55,959 bases of DNA, taken from contig JANXSG010000037.1 in NCBI GenBank assembly GCA_025352825.1, forward strand, positions 1 through 55,959. The letters run 5' to 3'. The notes under the pieces are model-generated. The model ran no database searches. It worked only from the letters and a program-made list of their open reading frames with translations, and was not told the origin of the DNA. Positions 28,323-36,052 of this stretch are shown in pieces. The position numbers and the translations under genes are program-made. The stretch is from Chthonomonadaceae bacterium. Lineage in GTDB: Bacteria; Armatimonadota; Chthonomonadetes; Chthonomonadales; Chthonomonadaceae. Within the stretch, counting starts at the first letter, position 1. Every line of letters begins with the position of its first letter.

Positions 28323-28552
28323 ATGACTCAGGTTACGTTGGAAGAGGCTTGCAGTCGTTTGCCGGAACTCATAGCTGAAGTCGAAGCTGGGAGTGAAGTT
28401 GTTTTGATGCGTGAAAATCTGCCAGTGGCAAAACTGATTGCGACAACTTAGAGCCGATCATCACAATGCGAGGAAGTATGAAAGGACGGCTGCTATACAT
28501 GGCACCAGATTTTGATTCTATACAAGATGAATTTCAGGAATACATCAAATGA
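28323..28552 (+). pseudogene. Phd/YefM-type antitoxin, frameshifted
   Basis: ATG 28323 opens with MTQVTLEEACSRLPELIAEV and VVLMRENLPVAKLIATT, the DNA-binding half of Phd/YefM antitoxins, then stops at TAG (28449-28451). A shifted frame from about 28450 continues as LEPIITMRGSMKGRLLYMAP, then DFDSIQDEFQEYIK, the standard toxin-neutralising tail (G-S-x-K-G and DFD-x-x-x-x-x-F-x-x-Y). A single-base deletion near 28446 explains both. The stop overlaps the toxin start (ATGA), the usual module layout. Confidence 0.75.
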
Positions 28553-28935
28553 AAATCCTGCTCGAGAGCCATGCTGCTCTTTGGTTTTCTGATGATGCTG
28601 TGCAAATGCCCGACGCTGTCAAGAAAATAATCGAGGACACGGAGAACGAGAAGTATCTAAGTCTTGCTAGCATATGGGAACTTGCTATCAAGTTTTCAAC
28701 CGGAAAATTGGCTTTCACTGATTCACCAGAAATATATCTTGCTGACTTGCTTCGTCTTAACAATTTCCAACTACTGTCTCTGACTTTTGATCATGTGATC
28801 CGTTCTGCGACACTTCCTATGTATCATCGCGATCCGTTTGACAGTATCATTATTGCCCAAAGTCTCATTGAATCGATGCACGTTATCAGTACAGATTCCA
28901 TTTTTGATGACTACGGTGTTACTCGTATTTGGTGA
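28549..28935 (+). CDS. PIN-domain toxin (VapC-like) with an altered first catalytic residue
   Basis: This 128-residue PIN protein keeps Glu44 (SIWELAIK), the HRDPFD block with Asp98 and the late Asp116 (STDSIFDDYGV). VapC ribonucleases normally begin with LLDTHALLW; here residues 4-12 are LLESHAALW, so the first metal-binding Asp is Glu6. An Asp-to-Glu change at this site usually weakens or abolishes Mg2+-dependent RNase activity, though this was not tested here. With the antitoxin frameshifted, an inactive toxin would be the only safe state, so the module looks decayed. Confidence 0.85.
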   Translation: MKILLESHAALWFSDDAVQMPDAVKKIIEDTENEKYLSLASIWELAIKFSTGKLAFTDSPEIYLADLLRLNNFQLLSLTFDHVIRSATLPMYHRDPFDSIIIAQSLIESMHVISTDSIFDDYGVTRIW

Positions 28936-29009
28936 AAATGCCACGTGCTAGCATTTGCATCAACATACAGCCCTTAACGCACTAGTACCACCTGAAGTTG
29001 CACATTCCC

Positions 29010-29040
29010 AGGTCAATATTTATTGCTTGTATATTGACCT
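29010..29040. repeat. Perfect 10-bp inverted repeat
   Basis: AGGTCAATAT (29010-29019) and ATATTGACCT (29031-29040) flank an 11-base loop in the gap after the PIN gene. It could be a weak terminator or an operator for the following gene. Confidence 0.5.
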
Positions 29041-29116
29041 ATGGCCGTGAAGTACAATGCTATCTTCTTCTGCGCAGACTGATCTAAATTATGTCCAAGG
29101 TATCTTGAGAGTTTAA

Positions 29117-29512
29117 ATGGCAAGTCTTGTTCGTATAACATTTGGAGAACCGCAATCGGGTATGTTACCCATAGTTCTGCTTGGAAGTGGGACTGAAATT
29201 TCATTTACGGGTTCCTTCATCTACCCAAGTCTTTATAATCTCGTTGTCTCACTTCACACTTTGCTTATCGCAGATGGTACCCGGATTATCGTGTGGCTTG
29301 ATGAACCATTCGAATACGAAATGCAATTCAGCCGCGCCGGTGATCAGATTTCGTTGATAGTCCAAGAGTTTCCTGATAATCGACGAATAATGACCAATAT
29401 ACACTCAATACTAAGTTTATCGGGGAGCTACGAACAGGTAGCTCTACCTTTTTGGCGTGCGATGCGGTGCCTTCAAGGTCGATACAACGAAATAAAATGG
29501 AAGCAAAAATAA
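29117..29512 (+). CDS. Small hypothetical protein
   Basis: The 131-residue product (start MASLVRITFGEPQSGMLPI) has mixed alpha/beta character without a signal peptide or membrane helix. Blocks such as FSRAGDQISLIVQEFPD read like genuine protein. I do not recognise the family. It lies among toxin-antitoxin remnants, so an accessory or immunity-type role is conceivable but unsupported. No Shine-Dalgarno is obvious before the ATG. Confidence 0.5.
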   Translation: MASLVRITFGEPQSGMLPIVLLGSGTEISFTGSFIYPSLYNLVVSLHTLLIADGTRIIVWLDEPFEYEMQFSRAGDQISLIVQEFPDNRRIMTNIHSILSLSGSYEQVALPFWRAMRCLQGRYNEIKWKQK

Positions 29513-29629
29513 TATAACGATTTCCCCACTGACAATTTAAGCAAATGGACTGCTGATCTCCAACATATTGGACTATTGGCGAATAACGCGCAAAGTGATC
29601 AGAATTAACAGAATATTTATTTGTCAGTT

Positions 29630-29722
29630 ATGTTGAGCTTGAGGCTGCCATCCTTGATAAGTGCACGGATTACAACTACGCGGGAACGAAAGAAACATGA
29701 AAAAGAAATTAATTTTGGATAA
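29630..29722 (+). pseudogene. C-terminal remnant of a BrnT-like toxin
   Basis: A frame ending at TAA 29720-29722 encodes SLISARITTTRERKKHEKE, which resembles the last conserved block of BrnT toxins (R-I-I-S-A-R-x-A-T-x-x-E-R). Nothing BrnT-like was found upstream. The fragment overlaps the start of the antitoxin-like gene at 29697, as BrnT genes often overlap their partner. Confidence 0.4.
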
Positions 29723-29942
29723 GGATGATCTGCTTCCAGAGTACGACCTGGATTACAGCAAAGCAAAGCCAAACCATTTTTCTGATCGTTTAAAGCGTAA
29801 TACTATTATATTGTATGACGATGTTGCCAACGTTTTCGAAACATCCGAATCAGTTAACCGTGTATTGCGCGCTCTTATTCAATCGCTACCAATGCTTGAA
29901 AATATAAACAAAGAGAAGCAGGTATCAGGTGTTATGCCGTAA
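29697..29942 (+). CDS. Small antitoxin-like protein (D-L-x-P-E-Y-D motif)
   Basis: About 81 residues from ATG 29697, with GAAAGAA just upstream; the frame opens at GTG 29661, but the first 12 codons are not protein-like for the family. The sequence contains DDLLPEYDLDYSKAKPNHF and FETSESVNRVLRALI. I recall this pattern from many short cyanobacterial and Chloroflexi proteins annotated as possible antitoxins (ribbon-helix-helix-like C-terminus). The likely toxin partner upstream is reduced to a fragment. Confidence 0.6.
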   Translation: MKKKLILDKDDLLPEYDLDYSKAKPNHFSDRLKRNTIILYDDVANVFETSESVNRVLRALIQSLPMLENINKEKQVSGVMP

Positions 29943-29993
29943 AGCTGCATGCTCACGTAAGTAAACCCATGCCTTGAACGGCCAACCATCTTA

Positions 29994-30023
29994 TTGACCT
30001 GAAGGTGGAGAAAGGCGTACAAT
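29994..30023 (+). promoter_or_regulatory. Sigma-70 promoter upstream of the ABC-2 permease
   Basis: TTGACC (29994-29999), an 18-base spacer and TACAAT (30018-30023). It would start transcription near 30030, about 50 bases before the preferred start at 30083. Confidence 0.6.
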
Positions 30024-30082
30024 GATGAGTGTGAGGCGCGAGATATTACGTCATTCGTTTGCCATACGGGAGCAAAACACAT

Positions 30083-30967
30083 TTGAAGTCTGCATTTATT
30101 ATTGCTGGTCTAACACTTAAAGAAGCCGTCCGGCGAAAAACGTTTCTGGGCTCCCTGTTGATGGGGGTTATGATACTCGGCATCTCTCTTCTTCTTGTGG
30201 TCATCCACTACAATATGAGGCATGCTGTTACCATTGGCAAAATGAACGAGATGCAGTATGCCATCCGCTATCCCCAGGCAAGAAGCTTCGTCACACAGCT
30301 ATGTCTCTTCTCCATCAAATCCCTGGGTGCACTCTTTGCCGTGCTTATGGCTGGCGGAGCTATCTCCAGTGAGATAGAGCGTGGTGTACTCTCTGTAATA
30401 CTCCCCAAACCGATGACCCGCTGGCAAATACTGCTTGGGAAATGGATAGGATTAAACGTAATCCTCATTGGCAGTGTACTCTTATGGACTACTTTGGTAT
30501 GGGCATCGCTGTTTCTTCAGGTTAAAATCGATCTCACTAAGATACTATTTGCTGGTCCCATAATCGCCATTGCCCCTGTAGTGATATGCACCCTTGCACT
30601 CAGCCTCTCCACTATGACGCAGCGGCTTGCAGGTTCTACAATTGCTTTGACGCTATGCGCATTTTCCTGGTTCGATGGAATATTCAATGCACTGGGAAGT
30701 GCGTTTGATGTGCACTCTCTTAACGTCCTGGCCGATGTAGCGGGCATGGTAGTTCCACAGGGTTATATCGCCTGGTGGGTGGAACACACTACTCAGGAAG
30801 TGATTATACCCAGTCGTGGACAGGGCTGGGCATCCTCTCAATTTGTACAGGAGTGGGGAGCAAATCATCTCCACTTTCAGCATCTGGATGCTATCTATGT
30901 TGTCGTGTATATCTTCGCAGCATTTATTGTAGGAGCCTTCTTCTTTCAAAAGAGAGATGTCGGTTAA
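30083..30967 (+). CDS. ABC-2 type transporter permease
   Basis: About 294 residues from TTG 30083, with GGGAG ten bases upstream; the frame also allows TTG 30059. The N-terminus AGLTLKEAVRRKTF followed by a hydrophobic helix is the elbow and first helix of ABC-2 permeases. GGAISSEIERGVLSVILPKP (about residues 92-111), then MTRWQILLGKW, is the conserved cytosolic loop of the NatB/YhfA-like class. Six or so membrane helices are visible. Such permeases need an ATPase partner, but no ABC ATPase gene lies anywhere in the window, so it must be supplied elsewhere or the permease is orphaned. Confidence 0.85.
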   Translation: MKSAFIIAGLTLKEAVRRKTFLGSLLMGVMILGISLLLVVIHYNMRHAVTIGKMNEMQYAIRYPQARSFVTQLCLFSIKSLGALFAVLMAGGAISSEIERGVLSVILPKPMTRWQILLGKWIGLNVILIGSVLLWTTLVWASLFLQVKIDLTKILFAGPIIAIAPVVICTLALSLSTMTQRLAGSTIALTLCAFSWFDGIFNALGSAFDVHSLNVLADVAGMVVPQGYIAWWVEHTTQEVIIPSRGQGWASSQFVQEWGANHLHFQHLDAIYVVVYIFAAFIVGAFFFQKRDVG

Positions 30968-31000
30968 CTGTTTTAGCTCCACTCTTCATGAATCGACTAA

Positions 31001-32227
31001 GTGACAGACACCAAAGCCCAAAGGATTTTCCAAATGATTTCCATACCGCGTGCCTTTTCGCGTTCACTGATATATACCCTGGTTTTGATCTCAGCGATAT
31101 ATTTTCAGTCGCTCACTCTCATCTCAAATGGCGAGCCTTTACTTCAAGGCAGTGGCACGATAGGCGCTTCTCGTGAGATTAGCCTCTTATTTGATGATGA
31201 ACTGCAGCAGGTGCAGAAAAAAATAAAATGGCACGGTGAGCGATTGACAGAGGACACAGTTTACGCAGCTGCACTTACCGGGCAGTCTTGGTATACTGAA
31301 TGGGAATCCCATCGACTTTTTTCACTGACCTCCGAAAAAGCAGGTAAAAAAGGCGATTTGAACAAATTCGATCAGATTTTAAGGGATGCCGAAACTGACT
31401 ATCAGATTCGACATAGTGCCTGGCAGACAGCAAAACGATCAGGACGACGTAAAGAAGCGATCGTACTGGGGTTATCACTGATTTTTGCATCAGGCGATGA
31501 GAGCATCAGGCACGACAGCTCTCCACTACAGTTTGTCGCAGCTTCAGGAGTAGATGTTGAGAGAGTCTGCCTCGGAATACTTCAGGCACCGGAGGGACTC
31601 AAAGGATTTGTTAATTTCTGGTATTCTGCCGCCAATCTTCTCTCATTGCGAGCAAATCCACGTCTACTGCCTTACCTTCTACATCTTGCCAATAGCGATG
31701 ATACTTTTCTCAGAAGTAGAGCAATACTTGGTTTGGGAGTGGTGGGATACCAATCTCGCCCTGCTGATCCACCAGATTGGGCACGCAGTATTATCTCAGT
31801 CCCACTTCACGAGTATGGACTTTCCGTCGGAGAGAGGAAACTACTCACGAAAGCAATTCTCGAGGCTGCGCGGAGCGACAGGCATCTTATACGCGCTTCC
31901 GCAAGCACAGCACTGGCTCTGGTGGCAGAAGATGAAAGCATGCCTCTGCTGCAAAAGCTTGCTAAAGATCGTGCCTATATCCTCTCCTCAGAAATAGCGG
32001 GAACTAGGGCACGTCGGATATCGTTCCCAGTGAGATCCGCATCCATGATTGGTTTAGAGCGATTCTCTGTGATTTCGAATACTATAGGTGGTGAATATTC
32101 AGGCAAAGCGCTGGAATCGGCCAAAAGGGGAGGTCAGGATGTATCAAACGATCATCACAACCTCAGAAAAGATTCAGATAGTATACTATGCCTTGAGAAT
32201 TCGCAAGGAATGGAATATGCAAAATAG
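31001..32227 (+). CDS. Membrane-anchored HEAT-like repeat protein
   Basis: The 408-residue product from GTG 31001 has one N-terminal hydrophobic segment (SLIYTLVLISAIYFQSLTLI, about 22-41) and is otherwise helical. Segments such as RLLPYLLHLANSDDTFLRSR followed by AILGLGVVG, and RASASTALALVAEDESMPLL, have the HEAT/armadillo pattern. It follows the permease gene by 33 bases and may be cotranscribed. Function is not recognisable; HEAT repeats usually bind partners. The C-terminal 40 residues are polar and probably unstructured. Confidence 0.6.
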   Translation: MTDTKAQRIFQMISIPRAFSRSLIYTLVLISAIYFQSLTLISNGEPLLQGSGTIGASREISLLFDDELQQVQKKIKWHGERLTEDTVYAAALTGQSWYTEWESHRLFSLTSEKAGKKGDLNKFDQILRDAETDYQIRHSAWQTAKRSGRRKEAIVLGLSLIFASGDESIRHDSSPLQFVAASGVDVERVCLGILQAPEGLKGFVNFWYSAANLLSLRANPRLLPYLLHLANSDDTFLRSRAILGLGVVGYQSRPADPPDWARSIISVPLHEYGLSVGERKLLTKAILEAARSDRHLIRASASTALALVAEDESMPLLQKLAKDRAYILSSEIAGTRARRISFPVRSASMIGLERFSVISNTIGGEYSGKALESAKRGGQDVSNDHHNLRKDSDSILCLENSQGMEYAK

Positions 32228-32323
32228 TTAACTATTCATCATCAAGCTAAATACAATCTACTACAGAGTTACTCCACCTTAGCATCAGTGAATCTACAGA
32301 CAGAACTAACCTCAAAACAAATA

Positions 32324-32440
32324 TTAGCCGTAAAAGGCACAAATGCGCAAAAATATAATTACAGAATTCCAATTATAATTGATTGACAAAAAAAACATGT
32401 TTAGTCTATTTTTTGCGTACTTTGAGCTTTTTTGCGGCTA
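32324..32440. repeat. Short terminal-inverted-repeat element, copy B
   Basis: 117 bp, from TTAGCCGTAAAAGGCAC to GCTTTTTTGCGGCTA, with an A/T-rich core. The ends match copies A (3553-3663) and C (42400-42513), while the cores differ. It lies just downstream of the HEAT gene. Confidence 0.65.
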
Positions 32441-32763
32441 TTTTAGATTTGCTGATATTGATCAGAATACCTATTCAGTTATTACTATCCTTGTAAACGA
32501 CCGATAAATGATTATGCTGAATAGCTGCCAAAATATATATATCTCTACTGTACTCACATTCAGCTAGTGGCTAATAAAGGGTTGTGATGGTAAATGCTGC
32601 TATTGTGAAATATTCACATGTGCTGGTATGTAAAAATTCATGGACGCTGCGGCGAAGCCATGTTATAATCAATCATATAGTGTTATTGTGCGGATGGTTT
32701 TACGCACATCAAATTCCGAAATGTTCTATTGTGCTATTGTAATAATTATTCAGAGGAAACGGA
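32441..32763 (+). other. Leader region of the S53 peptidase gene
   Basis: No gene is supported in this stretch. It contains the extended -10 promoter at 32641-32669 and the ribosome binding site AGAGGAAA shortly before ATG 32764. Confidence 0.5.
32641..32669 (+). promoter_or_regulatory. Extended -10 promoter of the S53 peptidase gene
   Basis: A TG dinucleotide one base before TATAAT (32661-32669) forms an extended -10. Seventeen bases upstream, TGGACG (32641-32646) matches the -35 at four of six positions. Confidence 0.55.
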
Positions 32764-35700
32764 ATGAATATGGTTCTAAGAAGAGGCTTTCTCCGCTCGT
32801 GGATCCATGCAGGGCAAATTGTAGGACTGACATTACAGCTTACAAATGCATGTTCGCAGCAAGATCTGAGGGCTCCCATACCTGGAATGGCAGCTTCTGC
32901 TCATGCAGGTTTAAACGAAACGGCAAAACCGCCTCTGAACCATATTCTGCATCTCACTTTGGCTCTTAAAGGAGCACGCAAAGCAGAACTGGAAGATTTC
33001 ATCTCTTCCCAGCATAATCCTAAGTCGGTGAACTATCAGAGATGGCTGAAACCCGAAGAGGTTGGGGCGCGTTTTGGCGCATCCGATGAAGATATCGCTG
33101 CTGTTGTAAAATATAATGCAAAGCATCATCTCAAAGTAACTATATGGCCAAACCATATGTTCGTTAGTGCACAGGGCACACTGGCTAACGTGCAAAATGC
33201 TTTTCATGTCTCCATACACGGATATAATCGAATTCAAGAACCTGGGGCTGCTGGACTTGCAAACACTTTCTTTGCCCCGGAGCAGAATCCAACTATGCCC
33301 CCATCATTGGCAAATAAAGTGGAAGGTATCTACGGCCTCTCCAATTTTACTCAGATGCGATCTGGGTTTGTGAATGCACGCAGAACATCTCAAGATGAGA
33401 ATCCTGACAGTACGACTATAATCACCCCAACATTTCGTCTGATCAATCCACCCTATATTGAGGGAACTGGTTTAGAAGTGTACCAACAATTCACTCATCC
33501 ACTTTCTCCAGCTGATGTTTCGAAGGTTTACAATTTGGATGGTCTACACAGTCTTGGGCTTGATGGTACTGCATATACCATTGGAATTTATTCACCTACC
33601 ACTGTAGCTGATTCTGATATTCAGCATTTCTGTAATACTTTTTCTTTGGGAACTCCTACTATTCAGCATTTCCACATCAACGGCGGTGCGGGCAGTTCGG
33701 CTGGTGCTGGTGAAGCATGTCTGGATGCGGAAGTTATTTTAGGCCAGGCTCCCAAAATCACCATTGTTTTTTACGAGAGTCCGAATGATGGTAATCTTGA
33801 TACCTGGAATCAGATAGCTGCAGATAATAATGCGGTCGTATCCAACAGTTGGAGTATCGACGACTACTATCTTCATGTCAACGGATATGATAGCTATGTA
33901 GCCAGCTGGGATACCATTCTGGCAGTTATGGATGCGCAGGGAATTGCGCACTACAATAGCAGCGGTGATAACGGATCGCACAATCACTTCTCGAATGTGA
34001 ACTCAGTTGGCTTGCCGGGCAGCGATCCCCATGTGACTTGTGTTGGCGGGACATCGTTATTCGGAGACGCGAACGGCTTCTATCAATCCGAAAGCGGTTG
34101 GGGCGGTTCGGGGGGAGGGCTAAGTATCTACTTTTCGAAGCCCTCCTGGCAAATCGGGCCAGGTGTGAGTAACTCACACACGAATGGTATGCGTCAGACG
34201 CCCGATATCTCTGCAATTGCAGACCCTAGCAACCCTGGTTTTTATGTGTATACCGGCGGATCCTGGTGGCAGTATGGCGGCACAAGCGCTTCCACACCAC
34301 TTTGGGCAGCAGCGAATAAACTTCTAAACCAGCGTCTGAACAATATTCTGGGAGCCGGGCATCGAACAGGTCTGCTGAACACCAATTTATATGGTTTGGG
34401 AAGTGCTTACAGTGGCAAGACAGGTTTCTTCCTCCAGCACGATGTTACGACAGGGAACAATGGAGCCTACCCCTGTACAACTGGATGGGATTTCGTCGCT
34501 GGCTGGGGATCGGCCGATTTCACTAAACTCGCACAAGATTACCTGCAGAACTACCAGAACCAATCGTACGTGGATATTGCACCATACAATCCGAATTTGA
34601 ATGGGTTCACATCGCCGATCATGATACATAAGGCGCTGAATGATCTGACTGAACCGTCCGCTTTTGCAAGCTCAGAAACGTACTATCTTACAGTCTGTGT
34701 CTCCAATACTGGATCAGCCGATTCACTGCCAAATAATCAGAATATTCAGATCGATGCTGTAGACGATAAATTTCTGATGGGGCCGTTCGCCAACGGCGGT
34801 TACTACTACTATGTCACTCCGCTCTCGAAGCAGTTCACGGTTGGAACACACACAGTTACCCTGATTGCTAATGCGGACAACACTGTGAGTGAGAGCAGCA
34901 CACTCAACAACACCTATACGCGAACAATCTCTGTGGCAGATATAAATACTTCTGTACTATCTGCTCTAAGCATCACTCCTACAAGTCTGCTTGGAGGTAA
35001 GATAGCGACTGGCAAAGTTACGCTTCTGGCCGCTGCGCCCGTTTCGGGCACCGTCGTTAATCTCTCCAGCAGCTTGCCTGGTACCGCTTCCGTACCAGAT
35101 ACGGTTACAGTTCTTTCCGGGGCAAAGACAGCGACATTTATCATCACGACATCGCCTGTAGCCAGTCTGACTGTACCCGTCATTACGGCAAGCCTCAATT
35201 CGGTCAATAAGAGTGCTAATCTATCTGTAACACCACCTGTACTATCTTCCGTTAGTTCGAGTACTACATCCCTAATTGGTGGAGTGACTACTACCGGGAA
35301 AGTTACTCTAACTGGTAAGGCACCTATAGGAGGGGTTGTTGTTGACCTGAATAGTGCGGATCTAGCCACGGTTACAGTACCTGCAAGTTTAACTATACCT
35401 GCTGGGTCAACCACGATGACATTCCCTGTGACTACTGTCCCAGTATCAGCGAATACCGCGGTTGTCGTCCATGCAGTTTTGGGTTCTGTTACCAAATCGG
35501 TAACACTCACAGTGAAAGCCCCCATAATTACAGCGCTCTCTCTAAGCCCAACTACCGTGATTGGAGGCGTGAAGAACAGCGTAGGCACTATTACTCTCTC
35601 TGGTTACGCGCCAGCGAATGGCGTAGTGGTGAGCCTCAGCAGCAGTAACACGAGTGCAGCCACGGTTCCAGATTCGGTTACGGTTCCTGCAGGTCAGAAA

Positions 35701-35811
35701 AAAGTTACTTTTACCGTCACCAGTCAACCAGTTACAGTACAGTCGAAACCTTCGATTACTGCACTCAACAATACCATCAGTAAGACTGTGATACTGACAG
35801 TAAATCCATAG
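32764..35811 (+). CDS. Secreted S53 peptidase (sedolisin / kumamolisin-like) with Ig-like C-terminal repeats
   Basis: This 1015-residue protein starts with a short basic-hydrophobic leader, possibly lipidated at Cys30 (LTNAC, not a canonical lipobox). A pro-kumamolisin activation domain covers about 55-200 (YQRWLKPEEVGARFGASDED). In the catalytic domain Glu317 and Asp321 (GAGEACLDAEV), Asp402 (NSSGDNGS) and Ser508 (GGTSASTPLW) form the S53 Ser-Glu-Asp set plus oxyanion Asp. A Gly/Asp-rich block near 570 (GWDFVAGWGSADF) fits the calcium site. A CARDB-like domain (about 620-725) and three tandem Ig-like repeats of about 90 residues follow (LGGKIATGKVTL, IGGVTTTGKVTL and IGGVKNSVGTITL mark them). 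It probably works as an acid-active extracellular protease, with the repeats acting as spacers or surface binders. Confidence 0.9.
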   Translation: MNMVLRRGFLRSWIHAGQIVGLTLQLTNACSQQDLRAPIPGMAASAHAGLNETAKPPLNHILHLTLALKGARKAELEDFISSQHNPKSVNYQRWLKPEEVGARFGASDEDIAAVVKYNAKHHLKVTIWPNHMFVSAQGTLANVQNAFHVSIHGYNRIQEPGAAGLANTFFAPEQNPTMPPSLANKVEGIYGLSNFTQMRSGFVNARRTSQDENPDSTTIITPTFRLINPPYIEGTGLEVYQQFTHPLSPADVSKVYNLDGLHSLGLDGTAYTIGIYSPTTVADSDIQHFCNTFSLGTPTIQHFHINGGAGSSAGAGEACLDAEVILGQAPKITIVFYESPNDGNLDTWNQIAADNNAVVSNSWSIDDYYLHVNGYDSYVASWDTILAVMDAQGIAHYNSSGDNGSHNHFSNVNSVGLPGSDPHVTCVGGTSLFGDANGFYQSESGWGGSGGGLSIYFSKPSWQIGPGVSNSHTNGMRQTPDISAIADPSNPGFYVYTGGSWWQYGGTSASTPLWAAANKLLNQRLNNILGAGHRTGLLNTNLYGLGSAYSGKTGFFLQHDVTTGNNGAYPCTTGWDFVAGWGSADFTKLAQDYLQNYQNQSYVDIAPYNPNLNGFTSPIMIHKALNDLTEPSAFASSETYYLTVCVSNTGSADSLPNNQNIQIDAVDDKFLMGPFANGGYYYYVTPLSKQFTVGTHTVTLIANADNTVSESSTLNNTYTRTISVADINTSVLSALSITPTSLLGGKIATGKVTLLAAAPVSGTVVNLSSSLPGTASVPDTVTVLSGAKTATFIITTSPVASLTVPVITASLNSVNKSANLSVTPPVLSSVSSSTTSLIGGVTTTGKVTLTGKAPIGGVVVDLNSADLATVTVPASLTIPAGSTTMTFPVTTVPVSANTAVVVHAVLGSVTKSVTLTVKAPIITALSLSPTTVIGGVKNSVGTITLSGYAPANGVVVSLSSSNTSAATVPDSVTVPAGQKKVTFTVTSQPVTVQSKPSITALNNTISKTVILTVNP

Positions 35812-35862
35812 ATTGGAAAGGCTAGCCCGCACACTGCCGGGCACTGAAGTACCCGTCTGGAA

Positions 35863-35942
35863 GGCCTAAGGCCAACCGCCCTGCGGGCGGGAATTGCGTC
35901 TGTAAGACGCCTGTTATTTGTTGCAGGGAGTTTTCAACTCCC
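35863..35942. repeat. Cluster of four short perfect hairpins
   Basis: Four inverted repeats stand in a row: GGCCTAAGGCC (35863-35873), CCGCCCTGCGGGCGG (35876-35890), GCGTCTGTAAGACGC (35896-35910) and GGGAGTTTTCAACTCCC (35926-35942). None is followed by a clear T-tract. The unit sits between convergent genes and could be a mobile palindromic element, a structured RNA or a composite terminator. Confidence 0.65.
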
Positions 35943-36052
35943 GGCAAACGTCTAATATGGGATTACTTTCACAGCTATTTTAACCCGTCGTTGAAAAAAC
36001 AATCCGGCCGACATTTTGTACTCCGGTTAACATCCCAGACAGTAATAGTAGA

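Noticed and set aside
29034-29059. TTGACC ... TACAAT pair before the 131-residue hypothetical gene as a promoter
   Set aside because: The spacer is only 13 bases, too short for a sigma-70 promoter, although the same two hexamers form a good promoter at 29994-30023.
34914-35588. 224-codon minus-strand frame opposite the Ig-like repeats of the peptidase
   Set aside because: Its Thr/Val-rich repetitive product is an artefact of the repeated Thr/Val codons on the coding strand.
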